A program made the translations under genes and the position numbers. Below the pieces are notes generated by a model. That model made no database searches. It was not told the origin of the DNA and saw only the letters and a list, made by a program, of their open reading frames with translations. From Salisapilia sapeloensis (taxonomy: Eukaryota > Oomycota > Peronosporomycetes > Peronosporales > Salisapiliaceae), in the NCBI GenBank assembly GCA_023334545.1, contig JAADVB010000001.1:1-64000 (forward strand): 64,000 bases of DNA, given 5' to 3'. Below, in pieces: positions 23,620 to 34,510 of this stretch. Position 1 is the stretch's first letter, and every line of letters starts with the position of its first letter.

Positions 23620-25032
23620 TTAGACAAAGTGCAGTGTCAAGCGATAGATGAGCGAATGACGCACGAGATACTCGTGTCGCTTGATACGAATGCTCGTACC
23701 AACGAACGGAATCGATCGCAAGAAGAGCGACAAGCTCGTAATGTTCCGCAAACACACGCGGCAATTGTCCCAGTCCGAAGCGGCCATCGTTGCTGCTTGG
23801 TGCAGACCTCCACAAACGAGCACGAGCAGACCTAACAACGCGCCAAAGACTGCCAATGCAATCAAAAAGAGCATCGTGTCTTTAACTCCAGCTGACATGG
23901 CGGTTACCACAGCCACGCCGAGCACAACGTTCGAAATAACGAGCTTTGCGGCGGCACCAAAGACGGCGGCTTTGCTGCCATAGACAATCGCATGGAGATA
24001 AAGTTCCAAGTACAAGAGTAGGAAGACCATGGGCTTCCAGATGCATACGTACAGGCCGACGAAGAGAGCATCTAGTAGCTGGTTCTCAAAGCTCTTGTAG
24101 CCCATGACACGTCCAATAGTCGTCGTCCACGCGCCATCATAGTCGGCAGCAACGGTCGGGATGTCCAGGTCATGTTTTGCCAGCCCTTGATCGACTATCC
24201 AGTGGAGACCGTCCTCGTATCCTAAATCAAAAAGCCAATTGACGTCCTCTACGGACGGCGGAAACATGGCCCACCATAGTGGAATGTATCTCGATGGTTT
24301 GATGTCTGCTCCCGTGCAGTAGAATGGACTCACCGTGACAGTATGCTTGTCGAGCAACGGTTGAAAGTCCAGGAGCCCGCCGTCCATAACGTACTCGCCA
24401 TTGAGTTCAAACGGCAATCCAGCAATGGGCGTCGCACAGCATGAGGCAAGGAGAGACTGTTGCAAGTGCTCTGACGAGTCAAACTTCGTAACTCTTCGGG
24501 ACTTCCATTTCGATAGAGAGGAGTACACGACCGTGAGTCGAGGAGGACGGTTGTCATTCAGTTCTTGAAATTTGTGCAGCTGACCGACGTTGGACAATGT
24601 GTCTCGGAGGTAGGATCGGACACCGAACTTGCCTCGGAAACTAGCGTGCGCTTTCGGGACGACATCTTCGAGGACATACTGTCGAATGCGATCAAAGTCA
24701 CAGCGAAAAGCCAGCGCGGTCGCAGTCAGTGCACCGGCCGAACACCCGATGAACTGGGCGCCATCCTTGTCCAGTTCATGCTCTTGCATTGCCTTGGCGA
24801 CACCGAACAAGTACATTTTGAGCCAGCCGCCACAAGCGAACGAGAAGCTGCTATGCGCCGCTGCGACTTCTGTCTCGGTCGCCACTCGGCGTTCCGACTC
24901 GGGAGTCATCGTGTCACTTTTATTCGCTAGCGTCAGTGCAGAAGCTGTGGATGACAGCTTGCGCCGATGCAAAGGAGCTTGTGGGCTAGAACTAGCTAGA
25001 GAAGGTGACGACGCACTTGGGGAGAGAGGCAT
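23620..25032 (-). CDS. Patatin-like phospholipase (PNPLA) with C-terminal membrane helices
   Basis: Single-exon gene of 470 residues from the ATG at 25032. The patatin core shows the Gly-rich oxyanion stretch (ACGGWLKMYLFGV, about 67-79), the nucleophile elbow GCSAG with Ser98, and the DGG motif with Asp217, so the Ser-Asp dyad is complete. These enzymes cleave acyl esters of phospholipids or neutral lipids (family knowledge). A Ser-rich N-terminal tail of about 50 residues precedes the core. After about residue 320 come roughly four hydrophobic helices (ALFVGLYVCIWKPMVFLLLY; LVISNVVLGVAVVTAMSAG; TMLFLIALAVFGALLGLLVL), then a basic tail. The enzyme is probably anchored in an endomembrane; substrate unknown. 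Confidence 0.87.
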   Translation of the reverse strand: MPLSPSASSPSLASSSPQAPLHRRKLSSTASALTLANKSDTMTPESERRVATETEVAAAHSSFSFACGGWLKMYLFGVAKAMQEHELDKDGAQFIGCSAGALTATALAFRCDFDRIRQYVLEDVVPKAHASFRGKFGVRSYLRDTLSNVGQLHKFQELNDNRPPRLTVVYSSLSKWKSRRVTKFDSSEHLQQSLLASCCATPIAGLPFELNGEYVMDGGLLDFQPLLDKHTVTVSPFYCTGADIKPSRYIPLWWAMFPPSVEDVNWLFDLGYEDGLHWIVDQGLAKHDLDIPTVAADYDGAWTTTIGRVMGYKSFENQLLDALFVGLYVCIWKPMVFLLLYLELYLHAIVYGSKAAVFGAAAKLVISNVVLGVAVVTAMSAGVKDTMLFLIALAVFGALLGLLVLVCGGLHQAATMAASDWDNCRVCLRNITSLSLFLRSIPFVGTSIRIKRHEYLVRHSLIYRLTLHFV

Positions 25033-25453
25033 GTCTTCTAAACGGTGATAAGGCGCACTTTTTCCTATCTTTGTGTTGGTTGTCGCGTTGTGGCTTCATG
25101 CTGAGTTTCGTACTTGATCGAGAGCTCCCGATAAGATCAGATTCGTGTCCTTTGAAGATCTGGTCATCAACAGTACTTTCTGAAACGATGACAATGGAAT
25201 TTTACAAGTAAGCCGCGTTTCTCTTGACTCTAGTAGTCATATCACTTTCTCTCTATCTCAATTCAATATCTAAATGATGGAAATATCAATCACTTCGTTA
25301 TGCACGACAAGTAGAATCGTACGAGTATTAAAATCGATATAGCATCCACCAAGAGGCAAATGGACAAAATTGAAAATTTAATACAAATGTTTTGATGAAT
25401 TTCGCACTTCGAGTTCATTCCCTCTTTTGCGCTCTCCTGCTCGAGTTAGATTC
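25033..25453. other. Intergenic region between divergent genes
   Basis: This 421 nt stretch separates the starts of the patatin-like gene (minus) and the NCLX-type exchanger (plus). It is AT-rich near 25260-25390. No gene was seen; both promoters are expected here. Confidence 0.4.
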
Positions 25454-27744
25454 ATGCTTGACAAGCATCACGTATCACTCGTTTCCCTCGCCCTGCTCGT
25501 GGCTTGTGCCAGCGCAACGGCCATACTGCGAGCCGATGCGCAACATGGAGACGAGACGAACACGCAGCAAGGTGATGGCTGCCAACCTTCATCGGATCGG
25601 GACACGATCCTAGACTACGAATACATTGTGCATTGCTCTTTCCTACAGCACTCGCCAATCGCAGCGAGAGCATTGCTCGTATTTATTCTCGTACTCTTGC
25701 TCTACATGCTCAGCTCGACGGCCGACTCGTTCTTCTCCCCCGTGCTACAGGTACCTCTTGTTCCATGTCATTCCATAGCCACAGGTGGACTGATCGATAG
25801 CATGCACATGGATATAGAGTATGGTCGCCAAGTATCGCATTCCTCCGGCAGTTGCGGGCGTCACTTTTCTCAGTTTCGGCAATGGATCGCCGGATGTATT
25901 TGCCAATATTGCTGCCTTCGTAGGAGGCACACCAGGCATTGGTATCACAGCTGTCTTTTGCGGTGGTCTACTACTTACTACAGGTTTGATTCGCTTTTTG
26001 TCGTGTAAAATCAGGTTGATGCTCATGAATGTATATGATAGTGGTGGCTGGTTGCGTCGGATTGGCGTCGCAAGGACAAGATCAGCTAGTGCCAAGACAG
26101 TATGTACGAGACGTCCTGTTCTACTTGATTGGTCTAGCCTACGCTAGCTTCATCCTGTTGACTCAGGATTCGATTGGTATCCTAGCAGCCCTAGGCTTCC
26201 TCGGGATTTACATCCTGTTCGTTTGCACCGTCTTTATGGACAACAAAATCGCTATGTTACTTGATCACATCAAGTCCAAAGGCAGAACGGATGATCTAGA
26301 CGCCTTAATGGAGGACCATACTGCCAGCTCTCATGCGTTGCACTCCAGCCGTGATCAGGAAGGTGGAGAGTTGAGCCCTTCGAATAATCTGCATGCGTTC
26401 TCCATGGGGCCTGGCGCCATGTACGACACATTCGATCTAACGCGTGCAGACTCAGAAGACTCCACTGCCTCCTCGACGTACGACATAAACCGACGAAGCT
26501 CCGTTCCAACCCAGCCGAGCAGCCGACGAGCAGCCAATAATAGTGAGACGCAGACATTGCTGCAAGACAATACGCAGGACATTCAACGATCGGCCTCCAT
26601 TACTCTCCCGAGTCTCCACCGCCGACGCCGCCGACGCCGACAGCGCAACTTGGTGGAAAGCGTCCAGCGCAGCTACGATCATCGCCTTGCTTCGGTCAGG
26701 TGGACGCGTAGCTACCATCACTTAAAAGGAATCGATGAGTTCGCGGCGAGTCGAGAGAATAGCGACAGTGAAGACGAGGAAGGCACTGGTACGCCTACAG
26801 GTCAGAACACGACGATCCCGGAAGTCGAGGATGAAGATGACTCTTCCCGAGACAGTGGCGCAGCGATGCACATTGACGAAGTGGATGTCTACAAGCCGTC
26901 GAAGCTGCAGAATCATGAACGCTCTGGTGAGATGGACTCCAAGGGTCACGGCAAACAAGAGACAGACTCTGGCTTTAGCGCCGGAACGATCTTAAAGTGG
27001 TTCGAGGCGTATATCTGGGGTCCATTTGAATTCGTAACGACGTTCATTCGACGCCTGACGATCCCACTCGTGGACGACGAGACGTGGAACAAGAGCTTTT
27101 CCATGCTCTGCCCACCCTTTGCGGTTCTCATGTGCGGTCTCGTCCTCTTCAATGTATCTATCACGAACCTTTGGTTCATCGGTGCAGTCATCATTGGAGG
27201 TGGCAGCGGCAGTGCCTATGTCTGGTACTTTACTGACGACGAAGATCCGCCAGATGATAGCCATTTGATCCCACAGTTGTGTCTCGCGTTCATCATGTCG
27301 GTGGTTTGGATCCGTACTATTGCACAGGAAGTGCTTGGTGTCCTGCAGACACTCGGCGATCTGTTCCACATCCCTAGCGCTGTGCTGGGAGCTTCTGTCC
27401 TGTCGTGGGGAAACACACTAGGTGACCTTGCGTCCGACACTTCGATTGCTCGCGACGGATTCCCGTCCATGGCGTTTGCCGGATGCTTTGCCGGTCCGTT
27501 CTTCAACCTCATGGTTGGTATGGGTGCAGCTCTCTTGCTTGCAAACATTGCCGACGGACCGGTCGTACTTGATCACATCTCTCCGGTGGTCTACGTCAGC
27601 ATCTGCTTCCTCGCCGCGAGTCTCGTGCTCAACCTCGTGGGTGTCATTTTGGGCAGTTTCAAGTACACGAAGACTCTCAGTATCGCTGCATTCACACTCT
27701 ATTCAGGCTTCCTTCTCACGGTCATCGTCGTCGTCGTCTTCTAA
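25454..27744 (+). CDS. NCLX-type cation/Ca2+ exchanger
   Basis: Three exons, 25454-25750, 25818-25983 and 26042-27744, have introns of 67 and 58 nt and agreeing phases, giving 721 residues. A cleavable-looking signal (VSLVSLALLVACASATA) comes first. The first alpha-repeat holds AGVTFLSFGNGSPDVFANIA (exon 2); the second near the C-terminus holds SWGNTLGDLASD and FAGCFAGPFFNLMVGMG. GNGSPD and GN(x)xGD are the ion-binding repeats of the SLC8B1/NCLX branch of the CaCA superfamily. Between the halves lies a cytosolic loop of about 220 residues with acidic runs and a six-arginine run. It is expected to exchange Na+ or Li+ (or H+) for Ca2+; NCLX is mitochondrial in animals, but the signal here leaves the membrane open. 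Confidence 0.9.
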
Positions 27745-28079
27745 GACGACAGCAAGTAGTTTGAAATTTTATTAAAGAGGTAGAGACTAGCCCAAGTATC
27801 TCTTCAAATTAATCCTTTTGCCATTCCTCCTCGTCTTCATTCTCTATTGAATATGTGAAAGGTATATTGCCAACCAGATATTTATCCAAAGCCTTATTTC
27901 TATTATGTGGAACTGCCAATTAGTTGATCATGTGGAGGAATAAGCACTGCTATAGCATGGAAGAGATCACTTCCAAAGTATCTTGTCATCTTTAGACTTG
28001 ATTTGTCTAAAACTGACGGATTAGTGCACTCTGAGCTTCAACTACCGGACAATTAAGAATTGCATCGAAGATACGCATC
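27745..28079. other. Intergenic region
   Basis: This 335 nt AT-rich stretch lies between the exchanger and the downstream dehydrogenase on the same strand. No gene was seen; it should hold the 3' UTR of the first and the promoter of the second. Confidence 0.4.
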
Positions 28080-29171
28080 ATGACGATTGTCAATTTCGGT
28101 ATTGCTGGATGTGGACGCATCTCTGGTGACTTCGTCAATGCCCTCAAGGGCCTTAAGGAGGAAGAAGGCAGTGTTGTCGCTTGTGCTGCTCGGTCTCTCG
28201 ATTCGGCCAAGAGCTTTGCCCAAACGCACGGTACATATCCTTTCATAGCTTTTATTCGATAGCAATCCTAATTATATGCATCAGGCATTCCAAATGCCTA
28301 CGGTTCCTACAGTGAGCTCTGCGCCGACACCAACGTCCATGTGATCTACGTCGGTACGGTCAACTCGACGCATCATGACATCGCTCTAGAAGCTCTTCGA
28401 GCCGGAAAACACGTTTTGCTTGAAAAGCCAATGGCGATGAACGCCAAGCAGGTTGAAGAAATGTTCCGTGTAGCACGTGAAAACAATCGCTTCATCATGG
28501 AAGGTATGTGGACGCGCTTTTTCCCAGCAACGCGAAAGATCCGGGAACTCCTTGAGAACGGGACGATCGGTGACATCCACCACATGAACGCGAGCTTTGG
28601 CGTTAACATGTCACCGGACAACGTTCGTATCTGGGACCCCAAGCTCGGTGGTGGCGGATGCCTCGACCTTGGCGTCTACACCCTTGCGGCCGTGACAATG
28701 GTCTTTGGCTATAATCCAGACCAGGTCCACGCCGTCGGTAAAAAGTCCGACAGCGGTGTCGACGCCTTTGGATCCATCACTCTCCAGTATGGCGACAAGC
28801 AGTTCGCGACCGTCCAATATTCTTGTGTGGATGCGCTACCCACAGCTCTCACGATCACTGGTAGCAAAGGTCGTATCCAAGTGCATGAACCGTTCTACTG
28901 TCCATCATCGTTCACTCTACGTACGAAAGCAGAAGACGGAACGTTCAAGGAGGAGACACTTACATTCGATCACGTCCAGCCAGCTGCGAATGCCTTCCCA
29001 TTCACGAAACCTCATAAAGGAGGTTTTTTGTATGAGGCACAAGCAGTCCGCGAAGCGATTGTGAATAACAAATTGGAGTGTGAAGAGCATTCGCATGCCG
29101 AATCCATCGCTCTAGCCAAGATCATGGACTCTGTCCGTCAGCAAATTGGTGTAATTTACGACTGCGACTAG
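28080..29171 (+). CDS. Gfo/Idh/MocA-family NAD(P)-dependent dehydrogenase
   Basis: Two exons, 28080-28230 and 28285-29171, have a 54 nt intron at phase 1, giving 345 residues, the usual family length. The N-terminal Rossmann fold starts FGIAGCGRIS. The family hallmark EKP appears in HVLLEKPMAMN (catalytic lysine), followed by WTRFFP and GGGGCLDLGVYTL in the substrate domain. This pattern is closest to trans-1,2-dihydrobenzene-1,2-diol dehydrogenase and NADP-dependent D-xylose dehydrogenases, so oxidation of a sugar or cyclic diol is likely; the exact substrate is not visible. Cytosolic, with no targeting signal. Confidence 0.9.
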
Positions 29172-29378
29172 CTACTGACACTGAGCTGGGAACAGCATGC
29201 TCTTTTGCTTCTCGGATGTGTCACTTAAATGCAAACTGGAAGCCAATTATCCATCGACTCTTGTTAGTACTTCTCCTGTCTTTGATGTCGTAGGAGGCGT
29301 TTAAATTCCAAATTGTAGTCAATGTTTCCTTATGAACAGCAAGCGTAAAATATGCAAAGCAAGAACTAGTTGCGCTTC

Positions 29379-31117
29379 TTACATGTCCTCCTCCTCGTCT
29401 TCCCCATCAGCTACCATGTACTGTTGGAGCGCATGCTCTTCCTTGACGTAGTGCCATACACTCGGTGAAGTTAAAAAGAGGTTGGACGAAGTCTCGAGAC
29501 GTAAAACCTTTCGGTCAATACCATCCACAAACGACCACACGCTCTCCTACAAGCATCTCATCAGTCTTCCGTCATGTCTATAAAGGTACAAGACAATGTA
29601 CAAAGATAGGTGTTTCTAGCTCAATTGCATCTTGACAAAACTCTTTCGCTTGCTATGTACAGGATAAGCCATATATCCAGTCGTAGAATACAAACATAGC
29701 ATACCTGAAGGTTGATCTCAATATCCTCACATGCTGCAAATGCTTCTGCCATCTCCCCACGCTTTTGATTTAAAATCTCGAGATGGCACTTGAGTTGATC
29801 CAGCAGCCTCGAAAGTCCCATCAGTTGTAAGCTTTGGCCTACACCAAGTGCCTTTAGCTCTTATCTTGTGCACAGTCAAGAGAAAATGTACGATTTAAGA
29901 AGATGGTCGATGGTGTGAGAGCTGCAAGTCCAGTGAAGAAGAGACTTTTGCCAGCAACAGAAATCGGAAGACTTAGTCCACCTGTTGCTGGCGCGGCAAT
30001 CGCACCTGCTGTGCCAACCTAGATATATCAATGTTAGCGTATAGAATGCTGCAGCACGGTAACAAAAACGTACGAGAGCGCCTGCGACGATGCCAGCGGC
30101 ACCGGCAGCTACGCCCGTGCCACTAAAGTCGGCCGACTTAGCACGCATGTGGAGTAGCGTGAACGCACGCATCATGAGTTTCGTGCACTCAGCTGTGAGG
30201 TAGTCGAGTTCCTCGAGACTGTTCTTCATCTCCTCTACCATTGGACTCACACTCTGCTTCATGCGTTTCATCGCCCATTCCACGCGTCTCGCATTCCGTT
30301 TCTCCTCCGCTTCATCCCTAGCTTCCATCGGTGGTACAACCGCTTCTCGTAATTTACCCAAGTAGTTGTTCAACGTCGACTGTTCGTTGGCGCATTGGGA
30401 GAACATCATGTGGCACTGCTCCGAGTGGGTGATACTACGCTCAACCATGTCCCTAGTGGTCTCTAGTAGACTCGTCGCTAGATTCGACAGTTTGCCAGGC
30501 TTGGAGAACTGAAAGGCGCTATTTAAGTTTTCTAAAACGTCCTGCAATTCACGCAGAGTCTGGTCTTCCGTCGCGAGGACCCACCACTCGCTTCGAATTG
30601 CTCGCACGGACTCGTCTTCGCTAAACTGTTTCCTCACACTTTCTACGACGGAGGAACTGAGTTTCACCATGCTCTCGGCATTAAAGCTACTAAATCCCTT
30701 CATTAAAGATCGTCGTTGACGCTGTGAATCATTCGAAACGACGGACGAAGTCGAGGACGCAGCCGTGATGCGAGGATTTGTACGAGGCATGAGTGGTGTC
30801 GAAGATGTAGGCAAGTCTTCGGTGGTAAAGCTGCGAATATTGTGATCATCATTCGCGTAATTGGATGAATCAACACCGCTGCTGCTATGCGGGGGTCGTG
30901 CCACCGCCGAGGTATCGTAGAATCGATCGGATACGGCATGCATATCATCTCGAGCTTCACCCTCATGACTCAACTTGACATGCTTTGGGACTGTAGATGC
31001 CATCTCGTATATCTTTATCGACGATTGTCTGTCCAAAGTAGCGAAGTGACTATGAGAAGACACGCTTCGGACGATTATTGCGAGCAGGATTTGATTCTTC
31101 TACCGCAGAGACGCCAT
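29379..31117 (-). CDS. Coiled-coil protein with central glycine-rich membrane hairpin, unrecognised
   Basis: Six exons are inferred: 31104-31117, 30074-31049, 29892-30018, 29705-29838, 29602-29652 and 29379-29546. Introns are 54, 55, 53, 52 and 55 nt, all phases agree, and the product is 489 residues. A Ser-rich N-terminal region is followed by charged helices with ERSITHSEQCHMMFSQCANE and MKRMKQSVSPMVEEMKNSLE. A glycine/alanine-rich hydrophobic stretch spans exons 2-3 (GTGVAAGAAGIVAGALVGTA and GGLSLPISVAGKSLFFTGLA) and could form a membrane hairpin. A second helical region and an acidic end (EDEEEDM) follow. Reading through the intron at 29839-29891 would stop early at 29854 and split it into two apparent genes. 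The helix-hairpin-helix plan loosely recalls membrane-inserting helical proteins; no family is claimed. Confidence 0.65.
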
Positions 31118-31205
31118 TGGTGTAAATAGAAATAAAACAACAGTTTTAGTAATTAATTCATGGACGATTATCTCGATTTGGCTGGTCATCACTTCGTCAC
31201 CTACC

Positions 31206-32385
31206 ATGGCCAAGACTGGACGTAAGAGGCAGCGGCAGCAGCGTATTAAGGAGGTTGGACGTGATGTGGAAGAGAATATCGTCCAGACGAATGAAGAAGG
31301 CAAGCTCCAGCACGTTGCGAGCAAAGAGCTGTTTCAAATCGATAGTAAGGGTGGTGACGACGTCCAACTGACCAAGAAGCAGAAGATCGAACGCAAGGAC
31401 CCGTTGCACAAGTCCAAGAAGTTTGACCTTACCAAGGCCAATCGATATGAAGTGGACAAGATTAAGAAGCTGCAGAAGAACCTTGGAAAGCAACCTACCG
31501 TGTCCACGAAAGTCGAGGAGCAGGTGACGCCGCTGTGGGGTGACGATGGTGCTGTCGAGAAGACTACTTCCGACAACAAGTACGAATCGAACCCTCCTAT
31601 GCCCGTTGCGACGAAGCCCAAGGCAGTCAAGTCGACGAAGCATCAAGTGCAGCACGTCGAGGTACCGAATGCCGGACAGTCGTACAACCCAGAGTACAGT
31701 GCTCACAAGGAACTACTGACGGAGGCGATGCAGCAAGAGTTGGATCGTCAAGCGGCTGAAAAGGCAGAGGCTGAGCCCATCTCCAAGGGCATCTCGCAGG
31801 AAGTGATGCAATACCTTAATAACGACAGCTCTGACGAAGAGAGCGAGTCGGAGGATGAAAAGCCGGAGGATGAGTCTGCTGAAACGAAGGAGAAGAAGGA
31901 GGTGGAGCGAATGACGCGTAGTCAGCGTCACAAACAAGCTCGACGGAAGGTGGCTGAGCGTAAGCAGCGTGCCCAACGTCGTCGCAAAGACCTCGTCAAG
32001 CAGATCAATACGTACGTTGGATATATTACTCGCCATAAACGCAGTGCTAATGATTATGAACAGGTCGCACTACATTCTACAGGATATTGTCAAGGCAGAG
32101 AAGACTGCTGCGAAGAAACAGGAGCTGAAAAAGCAGAGAGAGGAAGGCAAGCTAGAGTCGGAACCAATGGTGCGTGTGGGTGGCAAGCTACAGAAACTAG
32201 ACCGAACGACCATAGTTGGGCTGTCGGATGAAGTGGAAGGCAGCCTTCGATCGGCAAAACAGATTTCCAACCCACTCCTTGATCGCTTCGATAGTCTTCA
32301 CAAGCGAAATATGGTGGACGTGAAGGGAGACGTAAAGCCTCGTCGTATGAAGAAAAAGTACAAGATCATCGACGTGAAGAAGTAG
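31206..32385 (+). CDS. NOP53: NOP53 family ribosome biogenesis factor
   Basis: NOP53 (PICT1/GLTSCR2) recruits the MTR4 helicase and exosome to pre-60S particles for ITS2 processing in the nucleolus (family knowledge). Two exons, 31206-32011 and 32064-32385, have a 52 nt intron at phase 2, giving 375 residues. The basic N-terminus reads KTGRKRQRQQRIKEVGRDVE. The best landmark is VPNAGQSYNPEYSAHKELL, the conserved central block of the family. It is followed by acidic and Lys/Arg-rich coiled-coil stretches and a basic C-terminus (RRMKKKYKIIDVKK). The start is 88 nt from the divergent coiled-coil gene. Confidence 0.9.
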
Positions 32386-32617
32386 ATAGCTTGTAATTCA
32401 TTGACAACAAGAATCCATTTTGTGCATCTTCCTCTACTTGTGAAACCGATATGAGTCTATTATTGCGATAAGGCACATACCAGGAAGAGATGTCTGGGTC
32501 TGCCATGCGTCCGCGTGTAGGACTGTAGTCTAGCCAACTTAGTCCTGATAAACTAACTCTCCTAATGGTGAATAGAGCTTTCGCCACACCATACGGGGGC
32601 CTGTGGTGGAGATTAAT

Positions 32618-34236
32618 ATGGCAGAGTATACGCGTACCAAGCAAAGGACACTTAAAATCATCCGTCGGCGTGTCCTCTTCCTCTCGTCATTCACACTCCC
32701 TTTGGCAATCATCTCCTTTGGAACCATGCTTGTTCGTATATATCCCCTTTAACCTTTAGACCCTAGGTATTGACACTGCTCGTAGGTGATCTGGAACATC
32801 CAAGAGAATAATGCCAAGTTCCAGCGAATTGTTTGGGGTGTAGCGAATCGAGATATCTACTTACTTCATGGCATCGCCTCTCTTCTCTTTAGCTTCCATG
32901 GCTTCTATCTTGATGGAAATCGGAAAGAGCTGGAGAAAGATGGTATGCGCTTCATTCTCCACATTCGCGTGTACTCTTTCCTCGGTGCTGTCGCCTGGTT
33001 CTTCGGTACGCTCATGTCTTTACTCTTATTGTTCTTTCTTATCTGATCATACTATCTATTCTGTGTAGCACTGTGGCTTATCGTGGGTATGATCTCTGCG
33101 TTTGGTCTCTTGTCCATGTCGATTATCACCAAATCAATTGCCAACGTAATCTACCTGACAACGCTTTCTTCAGCATTTGTACGTCGTACTGTAATTCTGG
33201 TCCCCAAGCGTGAAATTTATATTGGTGACTTCGATACGGAATAGCTTCACCTGATTGTGACACCTTGGATACTTCGGACTATCCATCGAAAAGGATCGCA
33301 GGCGGACGAGTATTTCGGGTACGTAGATATTGCAATCAACAGGATATTATTCCCATCGACCGTCCTAGTGCCGAGTTCATTAATGCTATGAACGAGGAAG
33401 AAAGACGAGTCGAAGTCGATCGACACTTTGACGAAGATGCCTCCAACTATGCGCATGCGAAGCATCGATCATCTGAGCATTATGAAGTGAATTCTGCACG
33501 CCCCCAAAGCTACCATAAGTCTCAGCGAGACACATCTCCCTCTCGGAAAGCTGTCTTTAATGCAGAAGGCTCGGCTGTCGTGGTACCAGGGATAGCTCTG
33601 TCCAGGCCACAAATTCCGAATGCAGGTGTGGGCTATAAGTGGAATGCTCCGGAGCCAGATCACCAAATGCAAGAATCCGGTGACTTGCAACTTTTGCACT
33701 TAGACTCGAACCCGAGGTGGACGGACGCTAGTGGCTATTGGGCGCTTTGGCAACAACTTCGAACGACGTAAGTCCCAACATGACCTTCATAACTTATCCA
33801 TTCAGCCGAAGTTCGAGGCTATGTTGATGTCTGCGCTAACAACTGTCATCCATGCTGTTCGCATGCATAGTGGTTCCTTCTCGTGCAAAATGAAAAACCG
33901 GCCATCGCAATTTGATGTCGAAGCACACTTGCGTGCTCACGGTTTTCATGTCATGTCATCTGAGGCGAATACCAGTCTGCTTCAAGTACACTTCTACGGC
34001 GCATTTGAATACGATAACAACGTGTTCTTATGCGAGTTCATCATTATACACGCTCGGAACTTTTTCCAAGCGACGTTCAAATGCCAGGTGCGTCACTACT
34101 GGATACAGAATCGCTCCAGTAATGATTCGGCGAACTAATGAATTACTGATAGGATGAGTGGCTCGCGTCCTCTTTCGTGACCCGCTTTCAGCTGCAGGAA
34201 CTGTTCGTAGTGGATGAAGAGGGAGAGAATAGATAA
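32618..34236 (+). CDS. Unrecognised membrane protein with long hydrophilic tail
   Basis: Seven exons are inferred: 32618-32731, 32786-33005, 33069-33178, 33245-33318, 33369-33679, 33732-34087 and 34153-34236. Introns are 54, 63, 66, 50, 52 and 65 nt, all phases agree, and the product is 422 residues. The N-terminal third holds about four hydrophobic helices (VLFLSSFTLPLAIISFGTML; YLLHGIASLLFSFHGFYL; VYSFLGAVAWFF then LWLIVGMISAFGLLSMSI). The remainder is hydrophilic, with EEERRVEVDRHFDEDASN, and ends in a folded-looking region (FDVEAHLRAHGFHVMSSE; LLQVHFYGAFEYDNN). Intron 1 needs a weak GTTCGT donor. Intron 3 has a strong GTACGT donor and removes an in-frame TAG. I do not recognise the family. 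Confidence 0.55.
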
Positions 34237-34275
34237 TCAGAGCTTTTCAGTAGCAGTCGTAATGGTAGCGCTGTG

Positions 34276-34510
34276 CTACTGTGTAAAATACAAACATGCA
34301 ATCTCGGTGGTACTAGAATGATACTGAAATTATGAAGTGGAAACCCGGGAAACAAACGTACGCCAAGATACACTGAAGACCTACGAGCAGTGCCATGACT
34401 TCAAGTACCTTGCATCCCGTTAACAAATTTCTATTGCGCACGGAATCAGTTCGATAGCACGACTTTGCTCCACTGACGTACTTGATCAGTGATAGGATCA
34501 CTTCGTACAT
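34276..34510 (-). CDS. Possible small two-exon protein
   Basis: An ATG at 34510 opens a frame beginning MYEVILSLIKYVSGAKSCYR and including VLEVMALLVGLQCIL. A perfect GTACGT donor at 34361 and a TCTAG acceptor give a 49 nt intron and a second exon, 34276-34312, ending in TAG, for about 61 residues. It lies 39 nt beyond the convergent end of the 422-residue membrane protein. The composition looks protein-like and splice signals are good, but it is short and matches nothing I know; it may also be part of a larger gene or chance. Confidence 0.28.

Noticed and set aside
26600-26660. GC-rich CGCCGACGCC-like run as a DNA repeat or regulatory element
   Set aside because: It encodes the arginine run in the cytosolic loop of the exchanger; coding explains it.
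29621-29821. Separate small gene starting at ATG 29821
   Set aside because: A 53 nt intron joins this exon in frame to the upstream coiled-coil gene, so it is better read as internal exons of one gene.
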